From Siphonodentalium dalli (Eukaryota > Mollusca > Scaphopoda > Gadilida > Siphonodentaliidae), in the NCBI GenBank assembly GCA_032622095.1, contig CP136063.1:35442106-35506105 (forward strand): a stretch of DNA of 64,000 nt. The letters run 5' to 3'. The position numbers were made by a program, and so were the translations under genes. Each line of letters opens with the position of its first letter. Positions within the stretch are counted from its first letter, which is position 1. Positions 43,501-52,340 of this stretch are shown piece after piece. Under the pieces are notes generated by a model. That model made no database searches. It was given only the letters and a program-made list of their open reading frames with translations, and was not told the origin of the DNA.

Positions 43501-43879
43501 CCTTCAAAATTTGTCGATTTCTTATTTGCCATCCCCCCATGATATCTGTAGGAGGTCAACCGACGGTCAACTGGTCCGGGTTTTCAGTAAGGCGGGTAAA
43601 AATTATGATTATGTGGCCATATAGCGACAGCTTGTGCCACTAAATGTTCAAACTATACGAAATTTCCTTCAAAATTTGTCGATTTCTTATTTGCCATCTC
43701 CCCATGATATCTGTAGGTGGTCAACCGACGGTCAACTGGTCCGGGTTTTCAGTAAGGCGGGTACAAATGATGATTATGTGGCCATATAGCGACAGCTTGT
43801 GCCACTAAATGTTCAAACTATACGAAATTTCCTTCAAAATTTGTCGATTCCTTATTTGCCATCCCCCCAGGATATCTGT
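34552..43879 (-). repeat. Same 165-bp satellite, inverted block
   Basis: About 56 monomers of the same family read on the opposite strand, for example GCGACAGCTTGTGCCACTAA in each unit. The same two linked variant classes occur, as their reverse complements. Array-specific variants such as GATTAGGTGGCC (near 36,358, 37,347 and 38,336, spaced about 989 bp, six monomers) and GATTGTGTGGCC mark local 6-7-monomer amplification. The block ends abruptly inside a monomer at GATATCTGT, 43,879, where single-copy AT-rich sequence begins. Confidence 0.97.
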
Positions 43880-44036
43880 TTTTATAACATATTCATGTAA
43901 AGCCTATATTTTTTACTACTGGCCCTAAAATAGTAAGGAACCATATTGATAACCCAACATTGACACACCTTCGTTAATCACTCGTATCCGTATAATAATT
44001 TTTTTTGAATCCGAACATCTTTTCTTCTGTTTCCAG
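43880..44036 (+). other. Intron end with 3' splice site next to the satellite
   Basis: AT-rich single-copy sequence begins directly after the satellite. It ends in a pyrimidine-rich tract, TTTTCTTCTGTTTCCAG (AG at 44,035-44,036), preceded by a possible branch point, GTTAATC, near 43,973. This is a good animal splice acceptor by eye and it opens an ORF. The donor is not visible, so the intron either contains the satellite or the upstream gene has been separated from this exon. Confidence 0.6.
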
Positions 44037-44162
44037 CCAAAAGACGAAATGAGTAATTGGGACGATTGGGAGCTGAGCGACGAGGAAAAGACAATGACTT
44101 CGTGCACGTGGGACAGCGATGACGTAGAGCCGCCGAAGAAGAAATGGGACAATAAGGATTAA
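44037..44162 (+). CDS. Terminal exon of an unidentified acidic, Trp-rich protein
   Basis: After the acceptor an open frame runs to TAA at 44,160-44,162. If entered in phase 0 it encodes about 41 residues, with an internal ATG at 44,049 that starts a 37-residue ORF. The peptide is acidic and has evenly spaced tryptophans: NWDDWELSDEEK near the start, DSDDVEPPKKK in the middle, and WDNKD at the C terminus. Short acidic Trp motifs of this kind occur at the tails of trafficking and translation factors (SCYL-like kinases and eIF3j were considered), but the match is too short to name a gene. A poly(A) signal follows 19 bp after the stop. Coding status rests on the acceptor, codon content and poly(A) signal together. 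The upstream exons are not in this window or lie beyond the satellite. Confidence 0.5.
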   Translation, partial: PKDEMSNWDDWELSDEEKTMTSCTWDSDDVEPPKKKWDNKD

Positions 44163-44181
44163 CGCCCCTGACAATTTCTAT

Positions 44182-44187
44182 AATAAA
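44182..44187 (+). promoter_or_regulatory. Poly(A) signal AATAAA
   Basis: A canonical AATAAA lies 19 bp after the stop of the preceding terminal exon and is followed by T-rich sequence (ATGTTTTATCGG). Position and sequence fit a cleavage/polyadenylation signal. Confidence 0.5.
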
Positions 44188-44953
44188 CGGATTAATGTTT
44201 TATCGGATTTCGTTCCATTCTGTGTAAAAAAGGGTATAGTAAACATATATATTTTATTCACTATAATTTGATGTACGCATTTTATAACTGTATGCGTGGG
44301 GGTGCGTTCAAACACACACAAATTTTACGGCAAACACTAAAACATTTCGTATATATTAATTTATGAGGGCGGGGATTATAAATAAAGTTTACCTGGCAAA
44401 TTTGCGAATTTATCAAAGTACCACCATAGACAGAGATATATTTCAAAACAATTTTGTATAGAATATATACTTATACTCACATTATATCAAACGTTCCTTG
44501 TCGTATCTATTTTCATTGAGCCATCTATGATATCACATCAAGAAACGACCGTTTATATACCTGAGGTGGGTCGACGAAAAGCTATATATAATAAACATGT
44601 CCGTACGTGTTTATATATTTATAGATGGGGGATCAAGTCTGAACGTGTTATAGCGAATCGACTGGCCGGCAGAAAGCGGCTGTGTCAGGACACGTTTTAA
44701 TCGATAATTTATACAGAAGCACTACACAGAGTGGACACAGAGTAAATCGATATTGACTCGTAGTATATGACGTGAGAATGCGTGTCTGAGCATGTCCGGC
44801 CAAAAATATCCCTTCCGTATAATAATATGCTAATGGGGATCATAGACCGACGCGTGGGCGGAGAATATAGGTCAAACACCAACGGTAGTACTGCAGAGTA
44901 AAAGTCGGATAGAGTTATCGTTCCTGAAATGCCACCAAACGGGGGCCTTATCA
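44188..44953. other. AT-rich single-copy spacer, no gene seen
   Basis: No convincing ORF, splice site or RNA gene was seen. A TGTCAGGACACG segment near 44,683 is an imperfect inverted match to sequence near 46,550. The 85-codon minus frame over 44,709-44,966 has no recognisable domain. Confidence 0.5.
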
Positions 44954-45708
44954 TCACATGCCACATGCTGTGTTGTCTATGTTCTGTAATATATCCAGGA
45001 ACTGCTTTAGTAGTTGACCCATATCATACGTGATACCTTCCTCTAAGTTTGGGAGAATCTCACCCATCAGATTATCCAAAGCAACATCGTGTGCGGTAAT
45101 CGTATTGCTGGAAACTGTGGTTCCACGTATATGTTTAATATATTTAATGTGGCACAATCTATGGTATCTTGCTTCAAGGGCAATCAATTTCGAAAAATCG
45201 CACCAACACGACGCAGCATCTCCTCGTCCTCTTTTTCCTTCGCACGGCGTTCCAGTGTCTCACAAAATATAAACGTGCTCACACGAACTAACGTCTTGAT
45301 TCCACAATGATACAACTGTGTACATATAAGACATTTATTCCTGAAATCAAACGGTTCTCGTCTAACTGTTGTTGTTGTCTGATCAAAAGTAGCTGACGTT
45401 GTATGTTTTACGGCACGGAGATTTGAAGAACTTGTAAATGTGGAGAAGCAATTCTTATGCCAACTTATGTCGAGTTTTTTAATGTCAATTCCATGTTCTT
45501 CTGGAAATGTATATAACCAAGCCGGTAAATCACACACTGCTGATGATTGGCGAACATCCAACGCAAGAGAGAAAGACTCCAAACCAGGATCAGAAGCTTT
45601 GCGCAGGTTCTCGTCTTTCATCTTCTGGCAAATTAAACAGCGCTTGAAGTTAATCGAAACCTTGCACTTTTTGGCAACACTCATTAACTTCAGAGGACTC
45701 GTCTCCAT
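44954..45708 (-). pseudogene. Frameshifted Cys/His-rich protein of transposon-associated type
   Basis: A 174-codon minus-strand ORF (45,708 to 45,184) starts with a clear Met. It has a first Cys pair, CLICQK, near residue 25, a motif WHKNCF near residue 83, and a second pair, CLICTQLYHCG, near residue 126, followed by a Lys/Glu-rich helix. It hits a stop just as a second frame (45,187 to 44,954) opens with IALEARYHRLCHIKY. The order C-x2-C, W-H-K-x-C, C-x2-C, then an EARYH-x2-C motif is one I recognise from multicopy, uncharacterised cnidarian and mollusc proteins that spread with mobile elements; this comparison is from memory. The frame break is one nucleotide, at about 45,184-45,188. No splice sites were seen there, so a frameshift is more likely than an intron. 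The product is short relative to what such proteins usually have downstream. It is probably a dead or truncated copy with putative zinc-binding modules and unknown function. Confidence 0.6.
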
Positions 45709-45748
45709 CTCAGTTGTGTCAATTAACTATACAAATATATTCATATGA

Positions 45749-46720
45749 TGAACCACCCCGTCTGTCCGTACGCATGTTACATATACATACGTTTCAGGAA
45801 CAATTTGGCTTTTTTATGAATACCTTGCTTAGGAATAATTCGGTTTTAATTTAAATTGCGCTGCAATGGGATGTACGATACAATCACTTGATTGTTCATC
45901 ATTAAGTAATACGATAGACGTATGATTAACATATCTGCAGAAATAATGTAAATTTCAAACTTTTGGGGGTAGGGTTAGGTTTTTTTTACGAAAATTCACC
46001 CTTTTAGGCAACATATCTACGTGTTGTCCACTAATTTGAATTCCTAGTTCACTCTAGAAATTTATTAAGCTCTAACATTGGGAATGTGTCTGCAGATATG
46101 CATACGCAGTGGTTTTACTTTGAAAACAAATTTGAAAAGACAACAACTTTTTGCACAAAAAATGCTCTACATGGCATATTTTTTCAAAACTGCTTAAACG
46201 AGAACGAATGGTTTGCTACTACGTGAAAAGACACCGTTTTTGCTCAAATTTAAATGGTCAGTATACGGGATTTGGCCTATATGGACCTCGCAAGTTCAAT
46301 TTTTCAATTTATGGTCTTTTTCGTCTGGAAACATTTAAAAACGATGGATTAAAAAAAATTGCAACGCTTTCAGAGTATACATCCACCCTAGCTAGGACCG
46401 CATTGTGGTCACCGACAACCGACAACAAGTCGAAATTTTCTACTACGCCGGTTGAAAAAAAAAAAATGCACCTAGCGTCTGGACTATAAACAACCATACC
46501 TTTTTGGACCAGAAAATATTCGAAATAAAATCAATATTAATCGATAGAAACATGTCCGGACAGGTGTCTTCGATTCAGATCTAATATTTTATTCCCCGGT
46601 AACTATATAATAGATGTTTACAAAGAGATAATCCACTTTAACGGCGGAATGAGACGAAAGATAAACTTACATTCCGATGCCACATTTGATATCTGAATAG
46701 CAATTTAATTTCCCTCTTCT
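45749..46720. other. Non-coding upstream region of the zinc-finger gene
   Basis: AT-rich sequence with homopolymer patches and no supported gene. The 112-codon plus frame at 46,151-46,489 has low-complexity Lys/Phe content and no domain, and an overlapping antisense frame is equally open. It probably holds intron sequence for the acceptor at 46,721-46,730. Confidence 0.5.
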
Positions 46721-47002
46721 TTTGTTTCAGATATGTAGTATATGCACGATAATAAGGATACAGTGTTACTGATCCACATCATGTAGACTGGGATATACAG
46801 AACAGGACAACGAGACCTACATATAATAAGACTGATCCACATCACATGCACACAATGCGAAACACAGGGAATATGCCAGAACAACAAGGCGTAATACGGT
46901 TCTAGACTAGAATATACAGGACAGTGGGTCGTAATACAGTTCCAGACTGACTGGGATATATAGAACAGCGAGACATGAGATCTTTCGTGACTTAGTTACA
47001 GA
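46721..47002 (+). other. 3' splice site and 5' UTR of the zinc-finger exon
   Basis: CTTCTTTTGTTTCAG ends at 46,730. The following 272 bp contain imperfect repeats of GACTGGGATATAYAGAACAG (near 46,787 and 46,947) and of TGATCCACATCA (near 46,770 and 46,832). They run without a long ORF into the start codon. An in-frame TGA lies 12 bp before the ATG at 47,003, so translation starts within this exon. A closely similar acceptor and exon start lie at 63,931-64,000. Confidence 0.7.
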
Positions 47003-48133
47003 ATGAATACGCAGACAGATAAGAAGTTGTTTAGATGTGTTTTATGTGAGATGACTTTCAGTGATAAGAATTCATTAACTTCACACACACGTGTACACAA
47101 AGGGGAGAGGCCACATCAGTGTTCAGAGTGTGATAAAACAATCACTTCGGTTTCGGCTCTGACTGTACATCAGAGGACCCATACGGGGGAGAAACCTTAT
47201 ACATGTGACGTTTGTTGGAGATGCTTTGCTACAAAGTCTCGATTGACTGAACACACACACCATTCTGGTGTTAAACCATACGAGTGCGTAGAATGCGGCA
47301 GATCCTTCTCTCAAACTGGGGCTCTGACTGTACATCAGAGGATCCACACGGGAGAGAAACCATTTAAATGTAATATTTGTGGCAAGGCGTTCACTCAACA
47401 GGGTGCCATGACTCAACACGTGAGGATCCATACGGGATATAAACCATATAAATGTGGCATTTGTGAGAGAGAATTTACTACACAGCCTTGCTCGAATGTA
47501 CACATGAGAACCCATTCTGGTGTTAAACCATACCAGTGTACACAGTGTGGGAAGTCCTTCACTCAACAAAGCAACCTGACTGAACACATACGAATCCATT
47601 CTGGTGTTAAACCATACGAGTGTAAAGAATGTGGGAAGTCCTTCGCTCAAGCTAGTTCGATTACTAGACACACGAATATCCACACGGAGAAGCCGTTTAA
47701 ATGTGATATATGTGGAAAAGTATTTGCTCAGCAGGGTAGTCTGACTCAACACATGTCGACCCACGCAGGAGAGAAGCCGTATACATGTGACATTTGTGAG
47801 AGAGAATTTACTACACAGAGTCACCTGACTGAACACATACGAATCCATTCTGGTGTTAAACCATACCAGTGCACACAATGTGGGAAGTCCTTCGCTCAAG
47901 CCAGTTCACTTACTAGACACACGAATATCCACACGAAGAAGTCGTTTACATGTGATATATGTGGAAAAGTGTTTGCTCAGCAGGATAGTCTGACTAAACA
48001 CATGTCGATCCACGCACGAGAGAAGCCGTTTAAATGTGGCATTTGTGGGAGAGAATTTACTATACAGTCTATCTTGACTGTGCACATGATAATTCATGGG
48101 TCTGAGTCAACGCAAGAAGGTCCACCTGTGTGA
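47003..48133 (+). CDS. C2H2 zinc-finger protein, 13 tandem fingers
   Basis: A 376-residue single-exon ORF made almost entirely of C2H2 fingers (C-x2-C-x12-H-x3-H) joined by HTGEKP- or HSGVKP-type linkers. This is the layout of nuclear DNA-binding transcriptional regulators. The N terminus is only about 8 residues before finger 1, with no KRAB, ZAD, BTB or SCAN domain. Predicted contact residues (-1, 2, 3, 6), read by eye, are DNSS, SSAV, TSRE, QGAV, QGAQ, TPCV, QSNE, QSSR, QGSQ, TSHE, QSSR, QDSK and ISIV. Finger 3 has its second His one residue early (EHTHHSG). The linker after finger 8 lacks Gly (HTEKP), and the one after finger 11 is HTKKS. Fingers 8-10 and 11-13 are a duplicated three-finger module. 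An in-frame stop just upstream of the ATG, and the TGA at 48,131, define the ORF. Downstream finger remnants show that the array was once longer or that a neighbour has decayed. The target and partners are unknown. Confidence 0.93.
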   Translation: MNTQTDKKLFRCVLCEMTFSDKNSLTSHTRVHKGERPHQCSECDKTITSVSALTVHQRTHTGEKPYTCDVCWRCFATKSRLTEHTHHSGVKPYECVECGRSFSQTGALTVHQRIHTGEKPFKCNICGKAFTQQGAMTQHVRIHTGYKPYKCGICEREFTTQPCSNVHMRTHSGVKPYQCTQCGKSFTQQSNLTEHIRIHSGVKPYECKECGKSFAQASSITRHTNIHTEKPFKCDICGKVFAQQGSLTQHMSTHAGEKPYTCDICEREFTTQSHLTEHIRIHSGVKPYQCTQCGKSFAQASSLTRHTNIHTKKSFTCDICGKVFAQQDSLTKHMSIHAREKPFKCGICGREFTIQSILTVHMIIHGSESTQEGPPV

Positions 48134-48475
48134 GACCGTATACGTGTGACATGGTGGCATGGCTCGACACATGAATGTCCACATGTGTTTCTATGAGACT
48201 GCGTAAGTGTAACATGTGTGAGCGTAGACAGTCTTCTCATCATCCAAGCTGCATGCAGTGCAATCTACGTTCATGCTGAACTTTACCTCGCAGCTTGCGC
48301 AGCATCATACCAACTGATAACTCAAACCGTTGTGGACCGAGAAGACTTGGTCTATTGTGAGAGATGATTTACTACAAAGGGTATCTTGATTTGACACATA
48401 ATTCGAGTCCATTCTGGTTTTAAACCACACAAATGTCCCGAATACGGGATATCCGCCACTAAAGCTATCGTCTGA
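48134..48475 (+). pseudogene. Decayed C2H2 finger remnants
   Basis: Directly after the stop of the 13-finger gene, recognisable finger pieces appear in shifting frames. Examples are ACATGAATGTCCACATG (finger helix end), TGTAACATGTGTGAGCG (C-x2-C), and near 48,363 GATGATTTACTACAAAGGG, matching the EREFTTQ fingers, followed by TCCATTCTGGTTTTAAACC (HSGFKP linker). Stops and frameshifts prevent translation. It is either the degraded 3' end of the same array or a dead neighbouring copy. Confidence 0.75.
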
Positions 48476-49680
48476 TTACACACATGATGTACGCGGGAGT
48501 GAAGCCGTATAAGTGTGACATGGACTGGCTACACACACGATGATGTACGCGGGGGGGGGGGGGGGGGGTGAAGCCGAATACTTGTGACATGGACTGGCTA
48601 CAAACACGATGATGTACGCGGGACTGAAGCCGTATACGTGTGACATAGACTGGCTACACACAGGATGGTGTACGCGATCGTGAAGCCCTATACGTGTGAC
48701 ATGGACTGACTACACACGATGATGTACGGGGGGTGAAGCCGTATACGTGTGACATGGACTGGCTTGCACGATGATATACGCGAGGGTGAAGCCGTATACG
48801 TGTGACATGGACTGGCTACACACACGATGATATACGCGAGGGCGAAGCCGTATAGATGTGACATGGACTGACTACACACGATGATGTACGCGGGAGGTGG
48901 GGTGAAGCCGTATACGTGTGACACGCACTGGCTTACACACACGATGATGTACGCGGGAGAGAATCCGTATACGTGTGAAATGGACTGGCTACACAATTGA
49001 TGATGTACGCGGGAGAGAAGAGGTATACGTGTGACATGGACTGGCTACACACACGATGATATACGCGAGGGTGAAGTCGTATACGTGTGACATTGACTGA
49101 CTACACACACGATGATGTACGCGGGGTGAAGCCGTATACGTGCGACATGGACTGACTACACCCGATGATGTACGCGGGGGGTGAAGCCGTATACGTGTGA
49201 TATTGACTGGCTTACACACGATGATGTACGCGGGAGAGAAGCCGTATACGTTTGAAATGGACTGGCTACACAAACTGATGTACGCGGGAGAGAAGCCGTA
49301 TACGTGTGACATGGACTGGCTACACACACGTTGATATACGCGAGGGTGAAGTCGTATACGTGTGACATGGACTGACTACACGCTCGGTGATGTACGCGGG
49401 GTGAAGCCGTATACGTGTGACATGGACTGACTACGCACACGATGATGTACGCGAGAGAGAAGCCGTATACGTATAACATGGACTGGCTACACAAACAATG
49501 ATGTAAGCGGGAGAGAAGCCGTATACGTGTGACATGGACTGGCTACACACATGATGATGTACGTGGGAGATAAACCGTATACGTGTGATGTCTGCCAAAG
49601 GATTCACTTCAGAGTCTGGCTTGACTTCACACATGAGAATCCATTCTGATGTTAAACCATACGAGTGCATAGACTTGAAT
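48476..49680 (+). repeat. ~55-bp minisatellite derived from zinc-finger linker DNA
   Basis: About 20 tandem units of 50-66 bp share GATGATGTACGCGGG, AGAAGCCGTATACGTGTGA and CATGGACTGGCTACACAC. The middle block is the GEKPYTCD linker plus first Cys of a C2H2 finger, and the ACACACGATGATG part resembles the end of a finger helix. Each unit equals an 84-bp finger repeat lacking about 30 bp, so the zinc-binding core is gone. The last unit (from about 49,560) still runs into a fuller finger remnant (TGTGATGTCTGCC and CACATGAGAATCCATTCTG). One unit has an 18-G run at 48,551-48,568. Stops in the sense frame make it non-coding. Confidence 0.9.
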
Positions 49681-50403
49681 ATAATTATTTAAGACTATAA
49701 TACACGTGTTAAACATACTGTGGACCCAAAAGGGCATAGTCATAATTAATGACTGGGAAACAATAACAATTGTTTGACATAACGCATCAATATACAGTTT
49801 GATTAAATATGTATAATAATACTATCCAAGTAGTTGTCCTAGTTAGTCAAAGGTGGGAACTTCAATATGTTTATGAACACATTGGTCCCGGAAATCACCC
49901 GGGATTGTCGGACATTACCGACTGCTTGATTATCTAGTACGTCCGGATTTGGCAAGAAATTTGTTTTGGTCAGTGTTGTTGCCCGGTGACTGTTACCGGT
50001 AATGTTAAAAATACCGCGCTACTCAATAGAGTTTTATCTTTTTCCTTGCCGCTACAAATATTCCCCCGAACCTCCGATATATATCATTATGGTAGAACGG
50101 CGTGTTGTCGATTTCTTATCCACAGCCGAAACTTAATTGTTAGTTTAAGATATTATCATTCTTGAAATCAACACGTCTATATTAGTTACTAGCTAAACAA
50201 GACATTTTGGCATATGTGTATACTTTACTGTGAAATTGCGTGTTTTATTCGTTCTCCGTGAACGAATTCTCAAAATATTTGGTTTTCCGAGGATTCGAAC
50301 TATCTGTACTGACCTCCATGCGTTCATTTAAATAGATGTATAAATAGTGGGAAAGACAGACAATCCTACTTCATAATATGTAGAATAAATGGTACATACA
50401 TAT
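49681..50403. other. Single-copy spacer, nothing recognised
   Basis: AT-rich sequence with no long ORF, RNA gene or repeat that I could identify. Confidence 0.5.
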
Positions 50404-50725
50404 GGTACACGTCACACGTGTATGGGCGATTGACTGTGATTTCTCTTGTGTTGGTATGACTGAAAGCTATTCAAACCACGTCACACTCGTGTGGTCGATT
50501 ACCGGTGTGTGTTCTTTTGTCACGAAACCGGACTCACTAAGTGCCTTTTGGTACACGTCACACGTGTATGGGCGATTGACTGTGTGATTTATCTTGTGTT
50601 GGTATGACTGAAAGCTATTAAAACCACGTCATACTCGTATGGTCGATTACCGGTGTGTATTCTTTTGTCACGGAACCGGACTCACTAAATATATTCAGTC
50701 ACAAGTCACTCGTATGGGCGATAGC
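50404..50725 (+). repeat. 146-bp tandem duplication plus partial third unit
   Basis: GGTACACGTCACACGTGTAT begins at 50,404 and again at 50,550. The two units are nearly identical through CGGACTCACTAA. A degenerate partial third begins near 50,697 (CAAGTCACTCGTATGGGCGAT). Each unit holds an E-box, CACGTG, and an imperfect dyad, ACCAC...GTGGT. Confidence 0.9.
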
Positions 50726-50789
50726 CACTATGGATTATCGGGTTAACTTTGTCATGAAAATCGTTCAGCGCCCGTCAAAATGTATTGAG

Positions 50790-51012
50790 TCAGTTTACTT
50801 CAAAAGCTGTAATTTTGTTATTACAAAAGTGGAGACCTAGTTTTTTTTACTACAAAAGCTGGCGTTTTTTACTTCAAAAGCGGAGACCTCACTTTACTAC
50901 AAAAGCTGGTGATTTTATTACAAAAGTGGTGAGGTACTTCAAAAGCTGGCGTTTTTTACTTCAAAAGTGGAGACCTACTTCAAAAGTGGTCAGTTACTTC
51001 AAAAGCTGGCGT
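50790..51012 (+). repeat. Minisatellite with ACTTCAAAAG core
   Basis: About ten imperfect units alternate TACTTCAAAAGCTGGCG and TACTTCAAAAGTGGAGACC, separated by T-rich stretches. Open frames across it reflect repetition and not coding. Confidence 0.85.
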
Positions 51013-51289
51013 AACACAGGGGTCTTCACTTCATATTTATTATTATATACCCACACAGCTATTTAAAATTTGTTATTTAAAGAGATAATCCATCTTTAAT
51101 AAATGATTGTATGTATTCATAGTTAGTAGTAGACTTTGAAAAACTTTCAACTGTGACTGATTGTAATGAAAAAAATATATAGAAGAAAGGATCATACTGT
51201 TAGAAACCAATTCAGATATCATTATAGTGTGCAATGAGATACATTAACATTGTGCTTTTTTCTCTCTCGCAAAACCTTGTGTTATGCTA
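51013..51289. other. AT-rich flank of retrotransposon R1
   Basis: No gene or repeat recognised. It ends in the CTGGG that forms the left target duplication of R1. Confidence 0.5.
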
Positions 51290-51294
51290 CTGGG

Positions 51295-51424
51295 TGTTTC
51301 AATATGTCATATTTCGTTCCGTTTTATGGTTGTTCTGTATTTTGTGAGTTACCAAAATAGAAGCATTTGTTTGAACCACGTTGTCAATTCAATCTGTTAA
51401 TCCAAACCTAGAGGTTTTGAAACA
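51295..51424 (+). repeat. R1 5' LTR (130 bp)
   Basis: Begins TGTTTCAATATG and ends GGTTTTGAAACA; the ends form an inverted repeat, TGTTTCAA/TTGAAACA. It matches the 3' LTR at 127 of 130 positions. It is very short for a Gypsy LTR. Confidence 0.95.
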
Positions 51425-51443
51425 TGGTGGCAGTTGGGAAGTG
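51425..51443 (+). promoter_or_regulatory. R1 primer-binding site
   Basis: TGGTGGCAGTTGGGAAGTG starts immediately after the LTR. TGG complements the tRNA CCA end. The primer tRNA was not assigned. Confidence 0.65.
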
Positions 51444-51563
51444 AACAAGCGCAATTTGTAGTGTATTGGCGCATATTGTTATTGACTTTACTGACTTTTC
51501 TGATTGAAAGAATCAGTCCCATTTCATACGCATTTCCTGTTTCGTGCATATTCCGTGAACAAA

Positions 51564-52340
51564 ATGTCGGACAACGAAAACGACGTAAATCCGGTAAACG
51601 ACGCAAATCAAGTGAATGGTGCTAATCAACCCCCACCTGCAGTAACCCATATCCCGAATGTTTCTCCGCCTCCACCGTTGGACATTAAAGGCAATTTAAG
51701 TGAAAACTGGCGAACATTTAAACAGATGTGGTCCAATTATTCAATTATATCTCACATGGGGACTCAACCTGCAGAGTATGTTGCAGCAATGTTTCTGCAC
51801 AGTATTGGGGCAGAGGCATTGAAGATATATAATGGGTTCGAGATTGGAGAAGGTGAGGACGCAAGAAATGTGAAGGACATCGTTCGGAAATTTGACAATT
51901 TCACAATTGGCGAAACAAACGAGACATATGAACGTTATGTTTTCAACAATCGTAACCAACAGCAGGGAGAAACAGTTGATTCATTTGTAAACGATTTGAG
52001 AAATCTTGCAAAAACTTGCAATTTTTGTGACTGCCTGCAAGACTCTTTGTTGCGTGACCGAATTGTAATTGGTGTTGCCGACAACACTACACGGGAACGA
52101 TTACTACAGAAGAGACGTCTCACTTTGAACTCGTGTCTTGATATTTGCAAGGGTGCTGAGGCGACAGCTGCTAGGGTGAAAATAATGAACCAAGATGGTG
52201 ATGTGCAGTGTGTAAACAAGGTGGAAAAACGCCGTGAACCAAACCGCTATGACAAAATTCCAGAAAAAACTTGCAAATTTTGCTGCCGTAAACATCCAAT
52301 GGACCGCAGACAATATGGAGCTTGGGGGAAAACGATGTAA
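51564..52340 (+). CDS. gag: R1 gag polyprotein, C terminus broken
   Basis: Structural protein of the retrotransposon particle. The Met at 51,564 (MSDNENDVN) is the better start; the frame is open 60 bp further upstream without support. The capsid-like region opens with a GNLSENWRTFKQMWSNY segment typical of Mag-like gags and contains the EAL...YNGF and ETVDSFVNDLRNLAKTC motifs. The nucleocapsid region begins CKFCCRKHPMDRR near residue 237, but the next expected Cys is Tyr (RRQYGAWGK). The frame then ends at TAA just where a +1 frame supplies the rest of the knuckles (RCNVCFEQNHFAK). A break inside a zinc knuckle suggests a one-base insertion around 52,330 rather than programmed frameshifting, and no canonical slippery heptamer is in frame. 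Probably non-functional or particle-defective. Confidence 0.9.
   Translation: MSDNENDVNPVNDANQVNGANQPPPAVTHIPNVSPPPPLDIKGNLSENWRTFKQMWSNYSIISHMGTQPAEYVAAMFLHSIGAEALKIYNGFEIGEGEDARNVKDIVRKFDNFTIGETNETYERYVFNNRNQQQGETVDSFVNDLRNLAKTCNFCDCLQDSLLRDRIVIGVADNTTRERLLQKRRLTLNSCLDICKGAEATAARVKIMNQDGDVQCVNKVEKRREPNRYDKIPEKTCKFCCRKHPMDRRQYGAWGKTM

Noticed and set aside
1-43879. CENP-B box in the satellite monomer
   Set aside because: Candidates such as TTTCGTATAGTTTGAAC and CCCGGACCAGTTGACC were compared with the CENP-B box pattern on both strands and fail at required positions.
1-43879. CRISPR-like array
   Set aside because: The whole 165-bp unit is repeated with no unique spacers; it is a eukaryotic satellite.
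46151-46489. 112-codon plus ORF upstream of the zinc-finger gene
   Set aside because: Low-complexity Lys/Phe composition, an overlapping antisense ORF, and no splice or domain support.
47123-48097. Minus-strand ORFs of 258 and 63 codons
   Set aside because: They are antisense shadows of the C2H2 zinc-finger gene, produced by its regular codon pattern.
48476-49670. Minus-strand ORFs rich in SQSMSHVYGFSPAYI repeats
   Set aside because: They are translations of the antisense strand of the zinc-finger-derived minisatellite, with no independent coding evidence.
52325-52335. Programmed -1 slippery site at the R1 gag/pol frame change
   Set aside because: The GGGAAAA run is not in the X-XXY-YYZ register of the gag frame, and pol lies in +1, not -1.
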